Shown: positions 24,307-33,281, numbered from the stretch's first letter. The stretch: 64,000 nt of DNA from Coleofasciculus sp937127375 (GCA_040218875.1 JAVJQP010000032.1); one strand, 5' to 3'. Numbers and translations: made by a program. Notes: generated from the sequence alone by a model not told the origin.

Positions 24307-25830
24307 TATTTGAGATTGCCAATTTTGAGTTGTGTCCACTGTCGTGACTAGGGATTGTTCCGCCTCGGTGAAGGGTTCAGCCGTGGCTTGTTGGCGACTG
24401 AGTAAATCAGTAGTTGCGTCAGATACATCTCCAGTGCGGGATGAGAGGCGATCGCGTAGGACTTCAAGGGGGGCACTGCAGTGTAGAATTCGTAAAGGTA
24501 ACTGATGTGCCTGTGCTTTGGCGATCGCATCCCCTCGAAATGCCTGTCGATCGTACTTAGCATCAAGAATCACCGGAAAGCCTTGCTGTGCTAGCATGAT
24601 GCCCAATTCTGACAGGCGATCGTAAGTTTTCTGGTTCATCTTGGGAGTATAAAGTTGATCAGATCCTTTTTGATCCAACGGAATACCCGCTAAATGTTTC
24701 CGTACTGCATCAGAACGCAGGTGAATCGCTCCCGACTGATGCGCCAATTGTCGCGCTACTGTACTTTTCCCCGAACCCGATAAGCCTGACATAATCACGA
24801 CTTGTCCGGAATTCGTTTTCGTGTAGTCCCAAGCCAATCGATAATAATCGGCTGCTGTGTTTGCGGCGTCTTGCTTCGTCTCCTCCGGAACCGCTGAATC
24901 ATCCAATAAAAAGGAGGTGACTTTCGCCCGCACATAAGCTTGACGACATAAGTACAAAGGCAATACCTGTAACCCTTGCCAATCTCCAGTTTGCTCCAAA
25001 TAGATATTCAGAAACACATTCCCCAACTCCTTAGCCCCCCGTGCATCCAAATCCATCACCACAAAGGCGATATCATACATTACATCCACAAAGCGGAACG
25101 GTTCATTAAATTCAATCCGATCAAACAGTTGAATCTTATCCTGCCACAGGCAAATATTTCTCAGGTGTAAATCCCCGTGACATTCCCGAATCCGGTTATT
25201 TTCCAGGCGCTTTTCTAATAATGCCTCTCGTTGGGCAAAAAAGCGATCGCTAAATTGTTTCGTTTCTTGAAATTGCTCTTGGGTTTGCGCCCTACCAATA
25301 TAGTTTTCCGTTTGCTGATAATTTTCGTCAAACGCCTCACGAATTTTGGCAGGTGTACCGAAACTGCGGATATAGTCATTGGTTTGGCTTTGAGCATGGA
25401 ATTGAGCCACGACTCGTCCCAGGTTCTCCATATCCGTTGCCGTCAATTTGCCTTGCTCGAAGCGCGTGCTAAACAAGGCATCCTGGGGGAATTGGCGCAT
25501 TTTCAAGGCATACTCTACAGCCTGAGAGTCATCCCCTAGAATCAAGCGATCGCCCTTTTGACTAATCGGCAAGACATCCAGATAAATCTCCGGTGCTTGG
25601 GGTTTATTCATCTGCAACTCTTGCCAACAGAAATGCTCTCGTTTCTCCAATGTGGAAAAATCTAAAAAGCTAAAGTTCACCGCTTTCTTGACTTTATAGG
25701 CATAATCCCCGGTTAGAAATACGTAAGACACATGAGTCTGAATCAAATCAATCGGTGTTTGAACCGGATGAGGATAAAACTCCGGTTGCTTCATTTGATG
25801 AATTAGATCCGAAATAGGGCTTTGTGACAT
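24286..25830 (-). CDS. APH-like / P-loop kinase fusion protein
   Basis: The protein has 514 residues and two domains. Residues 1-320 have an APH-like fold, with the catalytic loop CHGDLHLRNICL and IQLFDRIEFNEPFRFVDVMYD. Residues 340-510 form a P-loop kinase domain resembling gluconate kinase/zeta-type NTPases, with Walker A GLSGSGKST. ATG 25830 is preferred over a TTG 18 bases upstream because MSQSP begins the conserved region. Homologues are widely annotated as bifunctional aminoglycoside phosphotransferase/ATP-binding proteins; the true substrate is unknown, and antibiotic resistance is not implied. It converges on smtA. Confidence 0.85.
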   Translation of the reverse strand: MSQSPISDLIHQMKQPEFYPHPVQTPIDLIQTHVSYVFLTGDYAYKVKKAVNFSFLDFSTLEKREHFCWQELQMNKPQAPEIYLDVLPISQKGDRLILGDDSQAVEYALKMRQFPQDALFSTRFEQGKLTATDMENLGRVVAQFHAQSQTNDYIRSFGTPAKIREAFDENYQQTENYIGRAQTQEQFQETKQFSDRFFAQREALLEKRLENNRIRECHGDLHLRNICLWQDKIQLFDRIEFNEPFRFVDVMYDIAFVVMDLDARGAKELGNVFLNIYLEQTGDWQGLQVLPLYLCRQAYVRAKVTSFLLDDSAVPEETKQDAANTAADYYRLAWDYTKTNSGQVVIMSGLSGSGKSTVARQLAHQSGAIHLRSDAVRKHLAGIPLDQKGSDQLYTPKMNQKTYDRLSELGIMLAQQGFPVILDAKYDRQAFRGDAIAKAQAHQLPLRILHCSAPLEVLRDRLSSRTGDVSDATTDLLSRQQATAEPFTEAEQSLVTTVDTTQNWQSQIEKMTLT

Positions 25831-25883
25831 ATCGTTTAATCTACACAAAAATAACTCTTATAACCAGTGATGAATAATAAAAA

Positions 25884-25918
25884 AGCCAGGGATAATCTAG
25901 TGTTCCCTGGCTCAAAAA
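25884..25918 (-). terminator. Intrinsic terminator of the purA-rplY unit
   Basis: The arms AGCCAGGGA and TCCCTGGCT are flanked by A runs on both sides. Read on the minus strand, the stem is followed by TTTTTTA. It lies 16 bases after the rplY stop and can work in both directions. Confidence 0.85.
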
Positions 25919-25933
25919 ACGATGTCTCTAACG

Positions 25934-26572
25934 TTAAATTTCTTCTTCTTCTTCTCCGTTCGCTAACAAGGACATTGCTTCATCCACCTCAGATTCTTCA
26001 GAGGGTTCAGCTGGCATAGTGGGCGCACCCAGGATATTAACAACGGTTCGTTGGGGATCATCCATCGCGGTAGCGCCTGCTGGCAATAGAATTTCATTAA
26101 CATGCACGCTGGCACCGATATCCAAGTTGGAGATATCAACCTCAATGGCTTCTGGAATATTATCCGGAGCGCATTCAACTTGAAGTTCCGTCATCACATG
26201 TTCTAAAATGCCGCCTTGCTTCACGCCAAACGCTGTTCCCACCAAATTTACAGGTAAGGAGATTTGGATAGTATCCTGACTTGCCACTGAGAAAAAACTC
26301 AGGTGATAGAGGATTGGCTTCCAGGGATGAGTTTGCACTTCTCGCAGCAGTGCTTTTCCCTTCCAAGACAGGTCAGGAATGTTGACCTGAACAGCGGTAT
26401 GATTAATATCAGCCTGCTTGAGTAAGGTTTCTGCGGCTTTAGCTTCAACCGTGAGTGCGACGGATTCAGCCCCCTTATGACCATAGAGTGTTGCTGGGAT
26501 TAAACCCTCTCTACGTAAGGATTTGGGCTTACTTCCCTCGGCTCGCTTGTGACATTCAACTTTAACTTCCAT
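25934..26572 (-). CDS. rplY: 50S ribosomal protein L25 (Ctc form)
   Basis: The 212-residue protein has an N-terminal L25 domain binding 5S rRNA (KVECHKRAEGSKPKSLRREG, LIPATLYGHKG) and a C-terminal TL5/Ctc beta domain (about 100-185, ELQVECAPDNIPEAIEVDIS). It ends in an acidic tail finishing with GEEEEEI. This two-domain Ctc form is usual in cyanobacteria. It follows purA by about 80 bases in the same direction and is closed by the terminator at 25884-25918. Confidence 0.95.
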   Translation of the reverse strand: MEVKVECHKRAEGSKPKSLRREGLIPATLYGHKGAESVALTVEAKAAETLLKQADINHTAVQVNIPDLSWKGKALLREVQTHPWKPILYHLSFFSVASQDTIQISLPVNLVGTAFGVKQGGILEHVMTELQVECAPDNIPEAIEVDISNLDIGASVHVNEILLPAGATAMDDPQRTVVNILGAPTMPAEPSEESEVDEAMSLLANGEEEEEI

Positions 26573-26655
26573 AGCTAATCTTTTGGTTCAAGGATTGGTG
26601 TTGGCGATTCTTGTCAATCATTCGTCTTATGGTATGACATAAGACATAAGACAAC

Positions 26656-27993
26656 TTATCTCGATGTTACCGGGATACCATTAGCGTCGAGTAATGCTCG
26701 TTTAGGTCCATGGATGGGATCTTCTACGATGATAGTCTGGTCACGGCTAGCACCTAAAGACACGAGTGCGATCGGAACTTCCATCAGTTCTGCCAGGAAT
26801 TTTAGATAAGCCAGCGCCTGCTTGGGTAAATCTTCCAATTTCCGACAGTGAACGGTGGATTGTTGCCAACCGGGTAGAGTTTTATAGAGGGGTTTACACT
26901 GAGCAAACCGACGTGCATTGCTGGGGAAATCCTCACAGCGTTGACCGTTGATTTCGTAGGCGACACAAACCTTTAGTTCTTCTAGGGTATCAAGAACATC
27001 AAGCTTGGTGATTGCCAGACAATCCATCCCATTGATGCGAACCGCATAGCGCCCAATGACTGCATCAAACCAACCGCAGCGACGGCGACGTCCGGTTGTT
27101 GTGCCAAATTCCGCGCCGCGATCGCACAATAGTTGTCCCTGTTCGCCATGGAGTTCTGTCGGAAATGGTCCCTCACCGACACGGGTTGTATAGGCTTTAG
27201 CGACACCAATAACCCGATCAATCATCGTCGGTCCTACCCCTGCACCCACACAAGCACCACCTGCTACTGGGTTGGAGGAGGTGACGTAGGGATAGGTTCC
27301 ATGGTCTAGGTCAAGTAACGTCCCTTGCGCCCCTTCAAATAAGATATTGTGTCGTTGTTGAATCGCATCATAAATTTTGAGCGAACAGTCAACAACATGA
27401 GGACGTAATCGTTCAGCATAAGCGAGATACTGCTCGATCACGGTAGCCGGGTCGAGGGGCGGTAAATTATAGAGTTTTTCTATAACAGCATTTTTATAAT
27501 TAATTGTCCAATTAAGCTGTTTTCGCAGGATATCCGAGTCCATCAAATCGACAACCCGAATACCGATGCGCTCTGATTTATCCGCGTAAGTCGGACCAAT
27601 TCCCCGACCTGTGGTGCCAATTTTATGGTTTCCCCGTCGCTCTTCCGATGCCTGGTCAATTAACCTATGGTAAGGCATGGTGACGTGGGCAGTTTCGGAA
27701 ATTAGCAGCTTTTGGGTAGAAATGCCTAACTGTTCGAGTTGGTCGAGTTCACCAATCAGAACTTGGGGGTCAATTACTGTCCCCGAGCCGATAATACATT
27801 CTGTTTCTGGATATAAAATCCCAGAGGGAATCAGGTGCAGCTTAAAGGTTTGACCCTGAACCACAACGGTATGTCCCGCATTGACCCCCCCCTGGTAACG
27901 GACGACGACATCTGCGGACTTGCTTAGTAAGTCGGTGACTTTACCTTTTCCTTCATCGCCCCATTGGGCACCGATTACAACAACGTTAGCCAA
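26656..27993 (-). CDS. purA: Adenylosuccinate synthetase
   Basis: The 445-residue protein joins IMP and aspartate with GTP, the first step to AMP. NVVVIGAQWGDEGKGK at the N-terminus holds the P-loop and catalytic Asp, GVNAGHTV the catalytic His. GTTGRGIGPTYADK and GTTTGRRRRCGW are the IMP-binding loops. I prefer the TTG at 27993 (giving MANVVVIG, the usual start and length) to an in-frame ATG at 28032 that would add 13 non-conserved residues. It is probably co-transcribed with rplY. Confidence 0.95.
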   Translation of the reverse strand: MANVVVIGAQWGDEGKGKVTDLLSKSADVVVRYQGGVNAGHTVVVQGQTFKLHLIPSGILYPETECIIGSGTVIDPQVLIGELDQLEQLGISTQKLLISETAHVTMPYHRLIDQASEERRGNHKIGTTGRGIGPTYADKSERIGIRVVDLMDSDILRKQLNWTINYKNAVIEKLYNLPPLDPATVIEQYLAYAERLRPHVVDCSLKIYDAIQQRHNILFEGAQGTLLDLDHGTYPYVTSSNPVAGGACVGAGVGPTMIDRVIGVAKAYTTRVGEGPFPTELHGEQGQLLCDRGAEFGTTTGRRRRCGWFDAVIGRYAVRINGMDCLAITKLDVLDTLEELKVCVAYEINGQRCEDFPSNARRFAQCKPLYKTLPGWQQSTVHCRKLEDLPKQALAYLKFLAELMEVPIALVSLGASRDQTIIVEDPIHGPKRALLDANGIPVTSR

Positions 27994-28055
27994 GGGTTTA
28001 TTATACGCGCTAAAGTTTACACAAATCACCATTATGTGCAGCAGGTGCGATCGCT

Positions 28056-28112
28056 GTCAATCGATTTTGTCAATCGATTTTGTCATTCGTCATTGGTCAT
28101 TGGTCATTCGTC
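28056..28112. repeat. Short tandem heptad-like repeat (GTCATTG/GTCATTC)
   Basis: Runs of TCATTGG, TCATTCG and TCAATCGATTTTG lie upstream of purA. Similar short tandem repeats occur at 51706-51772, 54012-54045 and 61971-62010. This is the class of short tandemly repeated repetitive sequences long known from cyanobacteria. Confidence 0.65.
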
Positions 28113-28121
28113 TTATGGTCA

Positions 28122-28193
28122 GGGCGGGTTTTGCAGCCAAGCTAAGGAAAACCATCAATATTAGTCCCTATTAGTCCCTAAACCCGCCCCTAC
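28122..28193. repeat. GGGGCGGGTTT palindromic element
   Basis: The arms GGGCGGGTTTTGC and CTAAACCCGCCCCTAC flank a middle with a duplicated TTAGTCCCTA. It lies in the gap between purA and ppk2. Confidence 0.7.
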
Positions 28194-28303
28194 ACACAGA
28201 TACACCATGGTACGTTTCTACCCAGACTGTCCCTGTCCCCATCTCCCTCATCTTCCCCATCTCCCTCATCTCCCCCAGCACCCCCACACGCTACACCGAA
28301 ATC

Positions 28304-29167
28304 CTAGAAAATCTCTGGGACAAACGTTTGAGTAGACATGGGCGGACGGTGATACTCTAATTCCGACTGTCGGGGGGGTAACTCAATTGGGTCTGGTGTT
28401 AAATCCTTATAAGGAATCAGACTTAACAGGTGAGAAATGCAATTGAGACGGGCGCGTTTTTTCTCATCGGCTTCCACCACATACCAAGGTGATTGCTTAA
28501 TATCCGTCGCCGCAAACATTTCATCCTTGGCTTTAGAATACTCCACCCAGCGAGCGCGAGACTCTAAATCCATTGGACTAAGTTTCCAGCGCTTGGTGGG
28601 ATCTTCCATGCGTTGACGAAAACGGCGTTCTTGCTCGTCGTCACTCACGGAAAACCAATACTTGATCAGAATAATGCCCGATCGCTGAATCATGCCTTCA
28701 AATTCTGGACATGATCGCAGAAACTCCTGATACTCCTCATCCGTGCAAAACCCCATCACTCGTTCCACACCCGCTCGATTGTACCAACTGCGGTCAAACA
28801 GGATCATCTCCCCGGCGGCTGGCAGATATGGCACATAGCGTTGAAAATACCATTGAGTTTTCTCTCGCTCCGTGGGTGTACCCAGCGCCACAACTTTACA
28901 CACACGGGGATTCAAGCATTCTGTAATCCGCTTGATCACGCCACCTTTTCCGGCTGCATCCCGCCCTTCAAAAACGACGACGACTTTTAATCCCTTTTGT
29001 TTAATCCATTCCTGTAATTTGACTAACTCAACCTGTAGCCGACGCAATTCCCGTTTGTAAACTTTCTTCTTCAATTTCTTGGATTTGCCTTTGTCAGTTT
29101 TCACTTTTTCTTTGACCAGGGAATTTGTTTGATCTGTCACTTTGCCGTTAGTTAACTTGTTGGACAT
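28304..29167 (-). CDS. ppk2: Polyphosphate kinase 2 family protein
   Basis: The 287-residue protein has Walker A GRDAAGKGG (about residue 68) and the lid/Walker B region FDRSWYNRAGVERVMGFC, plus KYWFSVSDDEQERRFRQR and RWKLSPMDLESRARW. All are PPK2 hallmarks. It moves phosphate between polyphosphate and nucleoside diphosphates. The N-terminal 40 residues are Lys-rich and disordered-looking. It is a single gene. The substrate class (ADP or GDP, or AMP) cannot be decided from motifs alone, but the single-domain length fits the diphosphate-using class. Confidence 0.93.
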   Translation of the reverse strand: MSNKLTNGKVTDQTNSLVKEKVKTDKGKSKKLKKKVYKRELRRLQVELVKLQEWIKQKGLKVVVVFEGRDAAGKGGVIKRITECLNPRVCKVVALGTPTEREKTQWYFQRYVPYLPAAGEMILFDRSWYNRAGVERVMGFCTDEEYQEFLRSCPEFEGMIQRSGIILIKYWFSVSDDEQERRFRQRMEDPTKRWKLSPMDLESRARWVEYSKAKDEMFAATDIKQSPWYVVEADEKKRARLNCISHLLSLIPYKDLTPDPIELPPRQSELEYHRPPMSTQTFVPEIF

Positions 29168-29240
29168 TATTTAAGATAGCTCTAGCTACTCTAGCTAAGC
29201 AAATAAAAAACCGCTATCCAATTTTTTTTTGTATCAAAAA

Positions 29241-29468
29241 TTACTCCCCAGCCTGAAAAACCTGTTGAACCGTCAAATTCAGATCAGGGAATGTGGGGGA
29301 AACAACGCGGTCATCTCCCCTAAACTGAGTCACCTGGTATTCACCGTCAATGACTTGATAAACACTAAATGTCGGTCGTTTGGGGTTGCCAATATGGTGT
29401 TCTGACTTCTCTGGATACCAAGCAATAAATTCATCGAATGTTACAGGTTTAGGTAAGGCTTGAATCAT
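29241..29468 (-). pseudogene. Uma2-family protein with internal deletion
   Basis: The start, MIQALPKPVTFDEFIAWYPE, and the end, YQVTQFRGDDRVVSPTFPDL plus LNLTVQQVFQAGE, match the two termini of Uma2-family proteins. The whole catalytic middle (about 100 residues with the Asp/Glu motif) is gone, leaving 75 residues. The frame is kept across the deletion. An upstream in-frame start at 29522 is unlikely to be used. Confidence 0.7.
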
Positions 29469-29522
29469 GGTCTGTGGGGAGAAAGGTTTCTCAAGGATGA
29501 TTTCCCCACTTGAGGAAACCAT

Positions 29523-29995
29523 CCTCGTTATCTTAACTGGAATGGTACTGACGCATAAGCTGGCGTGGCACAGCCCACCCTACGGGATATCAAGGGTTTC
29601 GGCAATCCCCTTAACACGCTTTTCAGTGCCATTCATCTTAACTGGGCTTTGGCTAACGTCCGGCTTGGCTAACACAGAAAATCTAGCGAGTATGACGTGA
29701 GCCTCCGATAAGGTAACATTGTATCAATTCCTGCAAATGTATCGATTTGTTAACAAACACCTGACGAACTACAACTGTCTATGCAAACCATCGTTGCTCC
29801 TCGCCTTCATCCCTCTCACCGAAATCCCGGACATCCCCTAAAACTGGGGATGAAACCGAATTTCGACAAGACTTCGGCGTGAGCGCTCAGTCGAACGCTC
29901 AATTGCCGCGAAGCGTCTAGCCAAGCGAATTTATTCGCGAGTCTATTTCATCCTGACAACATTCAACCAATAATGTAGTACAATACCAGCAAACA
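29523..29995. other. Left flank of the TnpB element
   Basis: About 470 bases without a gene. Notable features are a TATCAAGGGTTT-type degenerate repeat shared with 55.2 kb, a hairpin CATCCCC/GGGGATG at about 29832-29853, and a 30-bp sequence shared exactly with 51791-51820 (starts GACTTCGGCGTGAGCGCTCA). There is also a palindrome near 29926-29942. The left end of the insertion sequence must lie in the last part, but I could not fix it. Confidence 0.5.
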
Positions 29996-30013
29996 TTGCA
30001 GGAGGTCGAGCAA

Positions 30014-31288
30014 GTGTTTACTTTAGTTTACGAGTTTAAGTTAAAACCGACTAACGCACAGATAGCCACCTTTGAGGAATGGTTAGAACAATGCAGGAAG
30101 GTCTATAACTATGCCCTTTGTGAGCGTAAACATTGGGTTAATAGTCGTAAATGTCCGGTGAACGCTTGCTCGATTAAAAGTGAATACATTATCCCAGCGA
30201 ATCAACCTGCACCAACGTATAACAGTCAGTGTGAGAATCTCACCCAAGCGAAAAAGAATATCCCTGCACTCAAGCAGGTACACTCACAAGTGCTACAAAA
30301 AACCCTCAAGCGGTTACAACTAGCATTTGAGGGGATGTGGAGGAATGGGAGAGGCTTCCCACGGTACAGGAAAGCTGGACGGATGCGCTCGTTTGTGTTT
30401 CCGTCAATGGGGAAAGAACCCATTCAAGGGAATCAGGTCAAATTACCTAAAATCGGGTTAGTTAAATTCAAGAAATCCCGCCCGATACCTGAAGATGCAG
30501 CCATCAAGCAGGCACGAATTGTGAAACGGGCATCCGGTTGGTATGTACAACTCACCCTGCAATGGAAAGTAGATGTTCCCTTCGACAAGCTCCCTTCGAC
30601 TTCGCTCAGGGCATCGCCTGAAATTAGTCCGACTGGTACATCATTAGGAATAGATGTAGGCTTAATGCACTTTGCCGCCGTGTCTAATGGGCAAACGTTT
30701 CCCAATCCCAGACCGTTTAAACGTCTAGAAAGCAAGCTGAAATCGCTGCAAAAGAAGGTGTCTAATAAACGGTTCGGGTCAAACAATCGCGCTAAGGCAC
30801 AAGCCAAAGTAAGCCGACTACATGAACGGATAGCAAACACCCGCAAAAACTACCACTGGGAGCTAGCCCATAACCTTTGTGATTGGGCGGACATGATATT
30901 TGCCGAACAGTTAAATCTGAAGGGATTAGCGCGTGGGATGCTCTCCAAAAGCTGTTTAGATGCAGGCTGGGGTCAGTTTCTAGACATCCTTTCCCAATGT
31001 TGTTTCAAGCGTGGGGTGTACTTCCAGAAAGTACCAGCAGCAGGAACGAGTCAGACCTGTCCCAAATGCTTAAAAGAGACAGGCAGGAAGAAACTATCCC
31101 AACGGGTACACAAATGCCAGTATTGTGGGTATGAATGCGACCGGGATGTAGCAGCCGCTCAAGTCGTAGAATTAAGAGGATTAAAAGCCGTGGGACACAC
31201 GGTAGTTAAGCTTTCTGAGGGTAAAGGTTCCATCCTGGAAGATGTAAAACTCTGCCTCCCTGTGACGGAAGAATCCCCGCGTCTTTAG
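30014..31288 (+). CDS. tnpB: TnpB, RNA-guided endonuclease of an IS200/IS605-like element
   Basis: The 424-residue protein starts VYEFKLKPTNAQ. All three RuvC acidic residues are present: Asp in GIDVGLMHF (about 212), Glu in FAEQLNLKG (about 297) and Asp in CDRDVAAAQ (about 376). A zinc finger, CPKC...CQYCG, lies between the last two. I chose GTG 30014 because GGAGG lies 8 bases before it. No tnpA is present, so this is an IS1341-type element. A 20-residue Pro/Ser-rich insertion before RuvC-I (about 190-208, LPSTSLRASPEISP) is encoded by a genomic repeat containing CTTCGACTTCGCTCAGGGC and is not part of the family. Confidence 0.93.
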   Translation: MFTLVYEFKLKPTNAQIATFEEWLEQCRKVYNYALCERKHWVNSRKCPVNACSIKSEYIIPANQPAPTYNSQCENLTQAKKNIPALKQVHSQVLQKTLKRLQLAFEGMWRNGRGFPRYRKAGRMRSFVFPSMGKEPIQGNQVKLPKIGLVKFKKSRPIPEDAAIKQARIVKRASGWYVQLTLQWKVDVPFDKLPSTSLRASPEISPTGTSLGIDVGLMHFAAVSNGQTFPNPRPFKRLESKLKSLQKKVSNKRFGSNNRAKAQAKVSRLHERIANTRKNYHWELAHNLCDWADMIFAEQLNLKGLARGMLSKSCLDAGWGQFLDILSQCCFKRGVYFQKVPAAGTSQTCPKCLKETGRKKLSQRVHKCQYCGYECDRDVAAAQVVELRGLKAVGHTVVKLSEGKGSILEDVKLCLPVTEESPRL

Positions 31289-31303
31289 ACCGGGGAGTGT
31301 CAA
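31262..31303 (+). ncRNA. Candidate 3' end of the omega RNA/right-end hairpin
   Basis: TnpB guides are processed from the 3' end of the tnpB transcript, with the guide taken from sequence flanking the right end. Here the hairpin around CCCCGCGTCTTTAGACCGGG overlaps the last tnpB codons. The guide would start after GTGTCAA, inside the hydrolase remnant. This is position-based inference. Confidence 0.4.
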
Positions 31304-31447
31304 CTGGATATTTTTGATGTCTGGATGAATCGAGGAACACCTTGGTGGACAAAGCAACTGTCTCCCGATGGACTTCATCCTAATGTGATGGGTTACCGAG
31401 CGTTGTTAGAAGATGTTCTAGATTGGGAACCATTCCATCAACTTTGA
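31301..31447 (+). pseudogene. C-terminal fragment of an SGNH/GDSL hydrolase
   Basis: An open frame without a start continues straight out of the insertion element. It reads FDVWMNRGTPWWTKQLSPDGLHPNVMGYRALLEDV and ends at 31447. DGLHPN carries the catalytic Asp-x-x-His of block V of SGNH hydrolases. The N-terminal part with the GDS motif is not found upstream of the element, so the gene was truncated by insertion plus deletion. Confidence 0.7.
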
Positions 31448-31613
31448 AAAATTTTGTCTTATGTCTTATGTTATTGGTCGTACTCTATTTTATCCCGGTC
31501 AGCTAGGTTAAAGAACAAGAAATAGGACATGAAATTGCATAATTTATAATTCATAATTCCTATATTCAATGAATCATTAGTCTTTTATCCATCATCTCTC
31601 AGCAAAAGACGCC

Positions 31614-32426
31614 ATGATAAACAGACTTAAGCTGCGAATTCATCAAATCTTAGAGCGGACGGATATTAGAGATACTGCTAGCCAAATAGTTGACCTATTT
31701 ATTTGGACATTAATTGCCCTAAACTTGATGGCTTTTACCTTGGAAACAGTTGATCCAATTGGGTATCAGTATAAACGATACTTTATTATTTTTGAGGATT
31801 TTTCAATTGCCGTATTTAGTGTTGAATATATCTTAAGACTTTGGATATGTACAGTAAATCTGGACTATAAGCATTCGATCAGGGGACGGTTAAGATTCAT
31901 GTTCACCCCTTTAATGCTCATCGATTTAATAGCGATTTTGCCGTTTTATCTGCCGCTCCTATTCCCCGATTTGCGATTTTTAAGGTCTTTACGATTATTC
32001 CGATTTTTTAGAATTTTAAAATTGAGCCGTTATTCGGCTTCATTAAGAACATTAGGGCGAGTTATTCATTCAAAAAAAGAAGAATTAATTATAACCTTTT
32101 TTGTTTTGTTCATTTTACTATTTTGCGCCTCTAGTCTAATTTATTTTGCCGAGCATGAAGCGCAGGCGGAAGCGTTCCCGAATATCCCCATGTCCATGTG
32201 GTGGGGTGTGATTACCTTAACCACCGTGGGCTACGGTGATGTATATCCAGTCACGCTGATCGGGAAATTAGTGGGCGCGATGTTAGCGGTGCTGGGAATT
32301 GGGCTATTTGCTTTACCTGCTGGTATATTGGCGTCTGGATTCTCGGAAGAACTTCAAGTGAGACACCCGCTCAAACGTAAGCGAACCTCAAAATTTTGTC
32401 CTCATTGTGGAAAACCAATTCATTGA
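31614..32426 (+). CDS. Voltage-gated-type potassium channel with C-terminal zinc ribbon
   Basis: The 270-residue protein has six transmembrane segments. S4 is Arg-rich (LRFLRSLRLFRFFRILKLSR, about 122-141) and the pore loop carries the K+ filter TTVGYGD (about 203-209). The sequence ends KFCPHCGKPIH, half of a zinc-ribbon or a CxxC hook, after a short basic stretch (HPLKRKRTSK). Lacking an RCK domain, it resembles small bacterial Kv channels. ureD starts 12 bases after its stop, which suggests shared transcription though the functions are unrelated. Confidence 0.9.
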   Translation: MINRLKLRIHQILERTDIRDTASQIVDLFIWTLIALNLMAFTLETVDPIGYQYKRYFIIFEDFSIAVFSVEYILRLWICTVNLDYKHSIRGRLRFMFTPLMLIDLIAILPFYLPLLFPDLRFLRSLRLFRFFRILKLSRYSASLRTLGRVIHSKKEELIITFFVLFILLFCASSLIYFAEHEAQAEAFPNIPMSMWWGVITLTTVGYGDVYPVTLIGKLVGAMLAVLGIGLFALPAGILASGFSEELQVRHPLKRKRTSKFCPHCGKPIH

Positions 32427-32438
32427 TCCCCAATCTGA

Positions 32439-33281
32439 ATGTCTAATACCAAAACAGAATGGCAAGGCAGTTTAGCGTTAGTTTATGCCAATGATCAGGG
32501 CAAAACTCGCTTAGTGCGCGATCGCATAACTTCTCCTCTGAAGGTGCAGCGCCCGTTTTACCCCGAAGGACAAAGGGTTTGTCATACGGTAGTTTTACAT
32601 ACAGCCGGGGGTATTGTCGGCGGCGATCGCTTGTCTCAAACCATCGACCTACAAGCAGATGCCCAAGCCTTGATTACCACGGCGGCGGCGAGTAAAATCT
32701 ATCGCAGCAATGGGCAAAGAGCCAAACAACAGATTCATATCCACGTTGAAGCGGGGGCTTGTTTGGAATGGTTACCGCAGCAAACAATTGTATTTAATGG
32801 TGCCATTTATCAGCAGCAGATGACGGTAGAATTAGCTCCGGGTGCCAGTTGGTTAGCCTGGGAGATTACCCGATTTGGGCGTACTGCTAGGAAGGAACGG
32901 TTCTTACAAGGAGATTGGCGATCGCATACCGAAATCTGGCAGCAAGGACACCCATTGTGGATTGATCGTCAGTGGTTACCGGGAGGAGAAGCGGTACTCG
33001 ATAGTCCCCATGGATTAGCCGGACAGCCAATTGTCGGAACCCTGATCTGGATGGGACAACCTGTATCATCGGAGATAATAGACAATGCCAGAAGCCTGTG
33101 GACAGCCGATCAGCGCCAAGGAGAAGCGGGAGTTACCCAAACTCAGGCACAAGGATTATTATGCCGTTATCGCGGTTCATCAACCACAGAAGTGCGAAAC
33201 TGGTTTACCCAAGTTTGGCAATGTCTGCGCCTTACTTATTTGGGACGGAATGTTTCCCAACCACGAGTTTGGCTAGTTTAG
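32439..33281 (+). CDS. ureD: Urease accessory protein UreD
   Basis: The 280-residue protein is of UreD/UreH family length. It shows VLHTAGGIVGGDRLSQTIDL, TTAAASKIYRS, LEWLPQQTIVFNGA and a central ITRFGRTA. UreD forms a complex with UreF and UreG on apo-urease and channels Ni2+ to the active site. Gene order is unusual: ureA comes 1.3 kb later with an AI-2E transporter between. ureB, ureC, ureE, ureF and ureG are not in the window. Confidence 0.93.
   Translation: MSNTKTEWQGSLALVYANDQGKTRLVRDRITSPLKVQRPFYPEGQRVCHTVVLHTAGGIVGGDRLSQTIDLQADAQALITTAAASKIYRSNGQRAKQQIHIHVEAGACLEWLPQQTIVFNGAIYQQQMTVELAPGASWLAWEITRFGRTARKERFLQGDWRSHTEIWQQGHPLWIDRQWLPGGEAVLDSPHGLAGQPIVGTLIWMGQPVSSEIIDNARSLWTADQRQGEAGVTQTQAQGLLCRYRGSSTTEVRNWFTQVWQCLRLTYLGRNVSQPRVWLV

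Larger units (their letters stand above)
29996..31303 (+). mobile_element. IS1341-type (tnpB-only) insertion element, approximate limits
   Basis: The right end is recognisable. A hairpin TCCCCGCG/CCGGGGA with loop sequence TCTTTAGA follows directly on the tnpB stop and is followed by AGTGTCAA. Such subterminal hairpins form the right end of IS200/IS605 elements and the scaffold of the omega RNA. The sequence resumes at 31301 in the middle of an SGNH hydrolase frame. The left limit given is only the ribosome-binding region; the true left end is upstream and unplaced. Confidence 0.55.

Noticed and set aside
24286..25830. Aminoglycoside resistance gene
   Set aside because: The APH-like fold is shared by many kinases, and this two-domain family is widespread in bacteria with no shown role in resistance.
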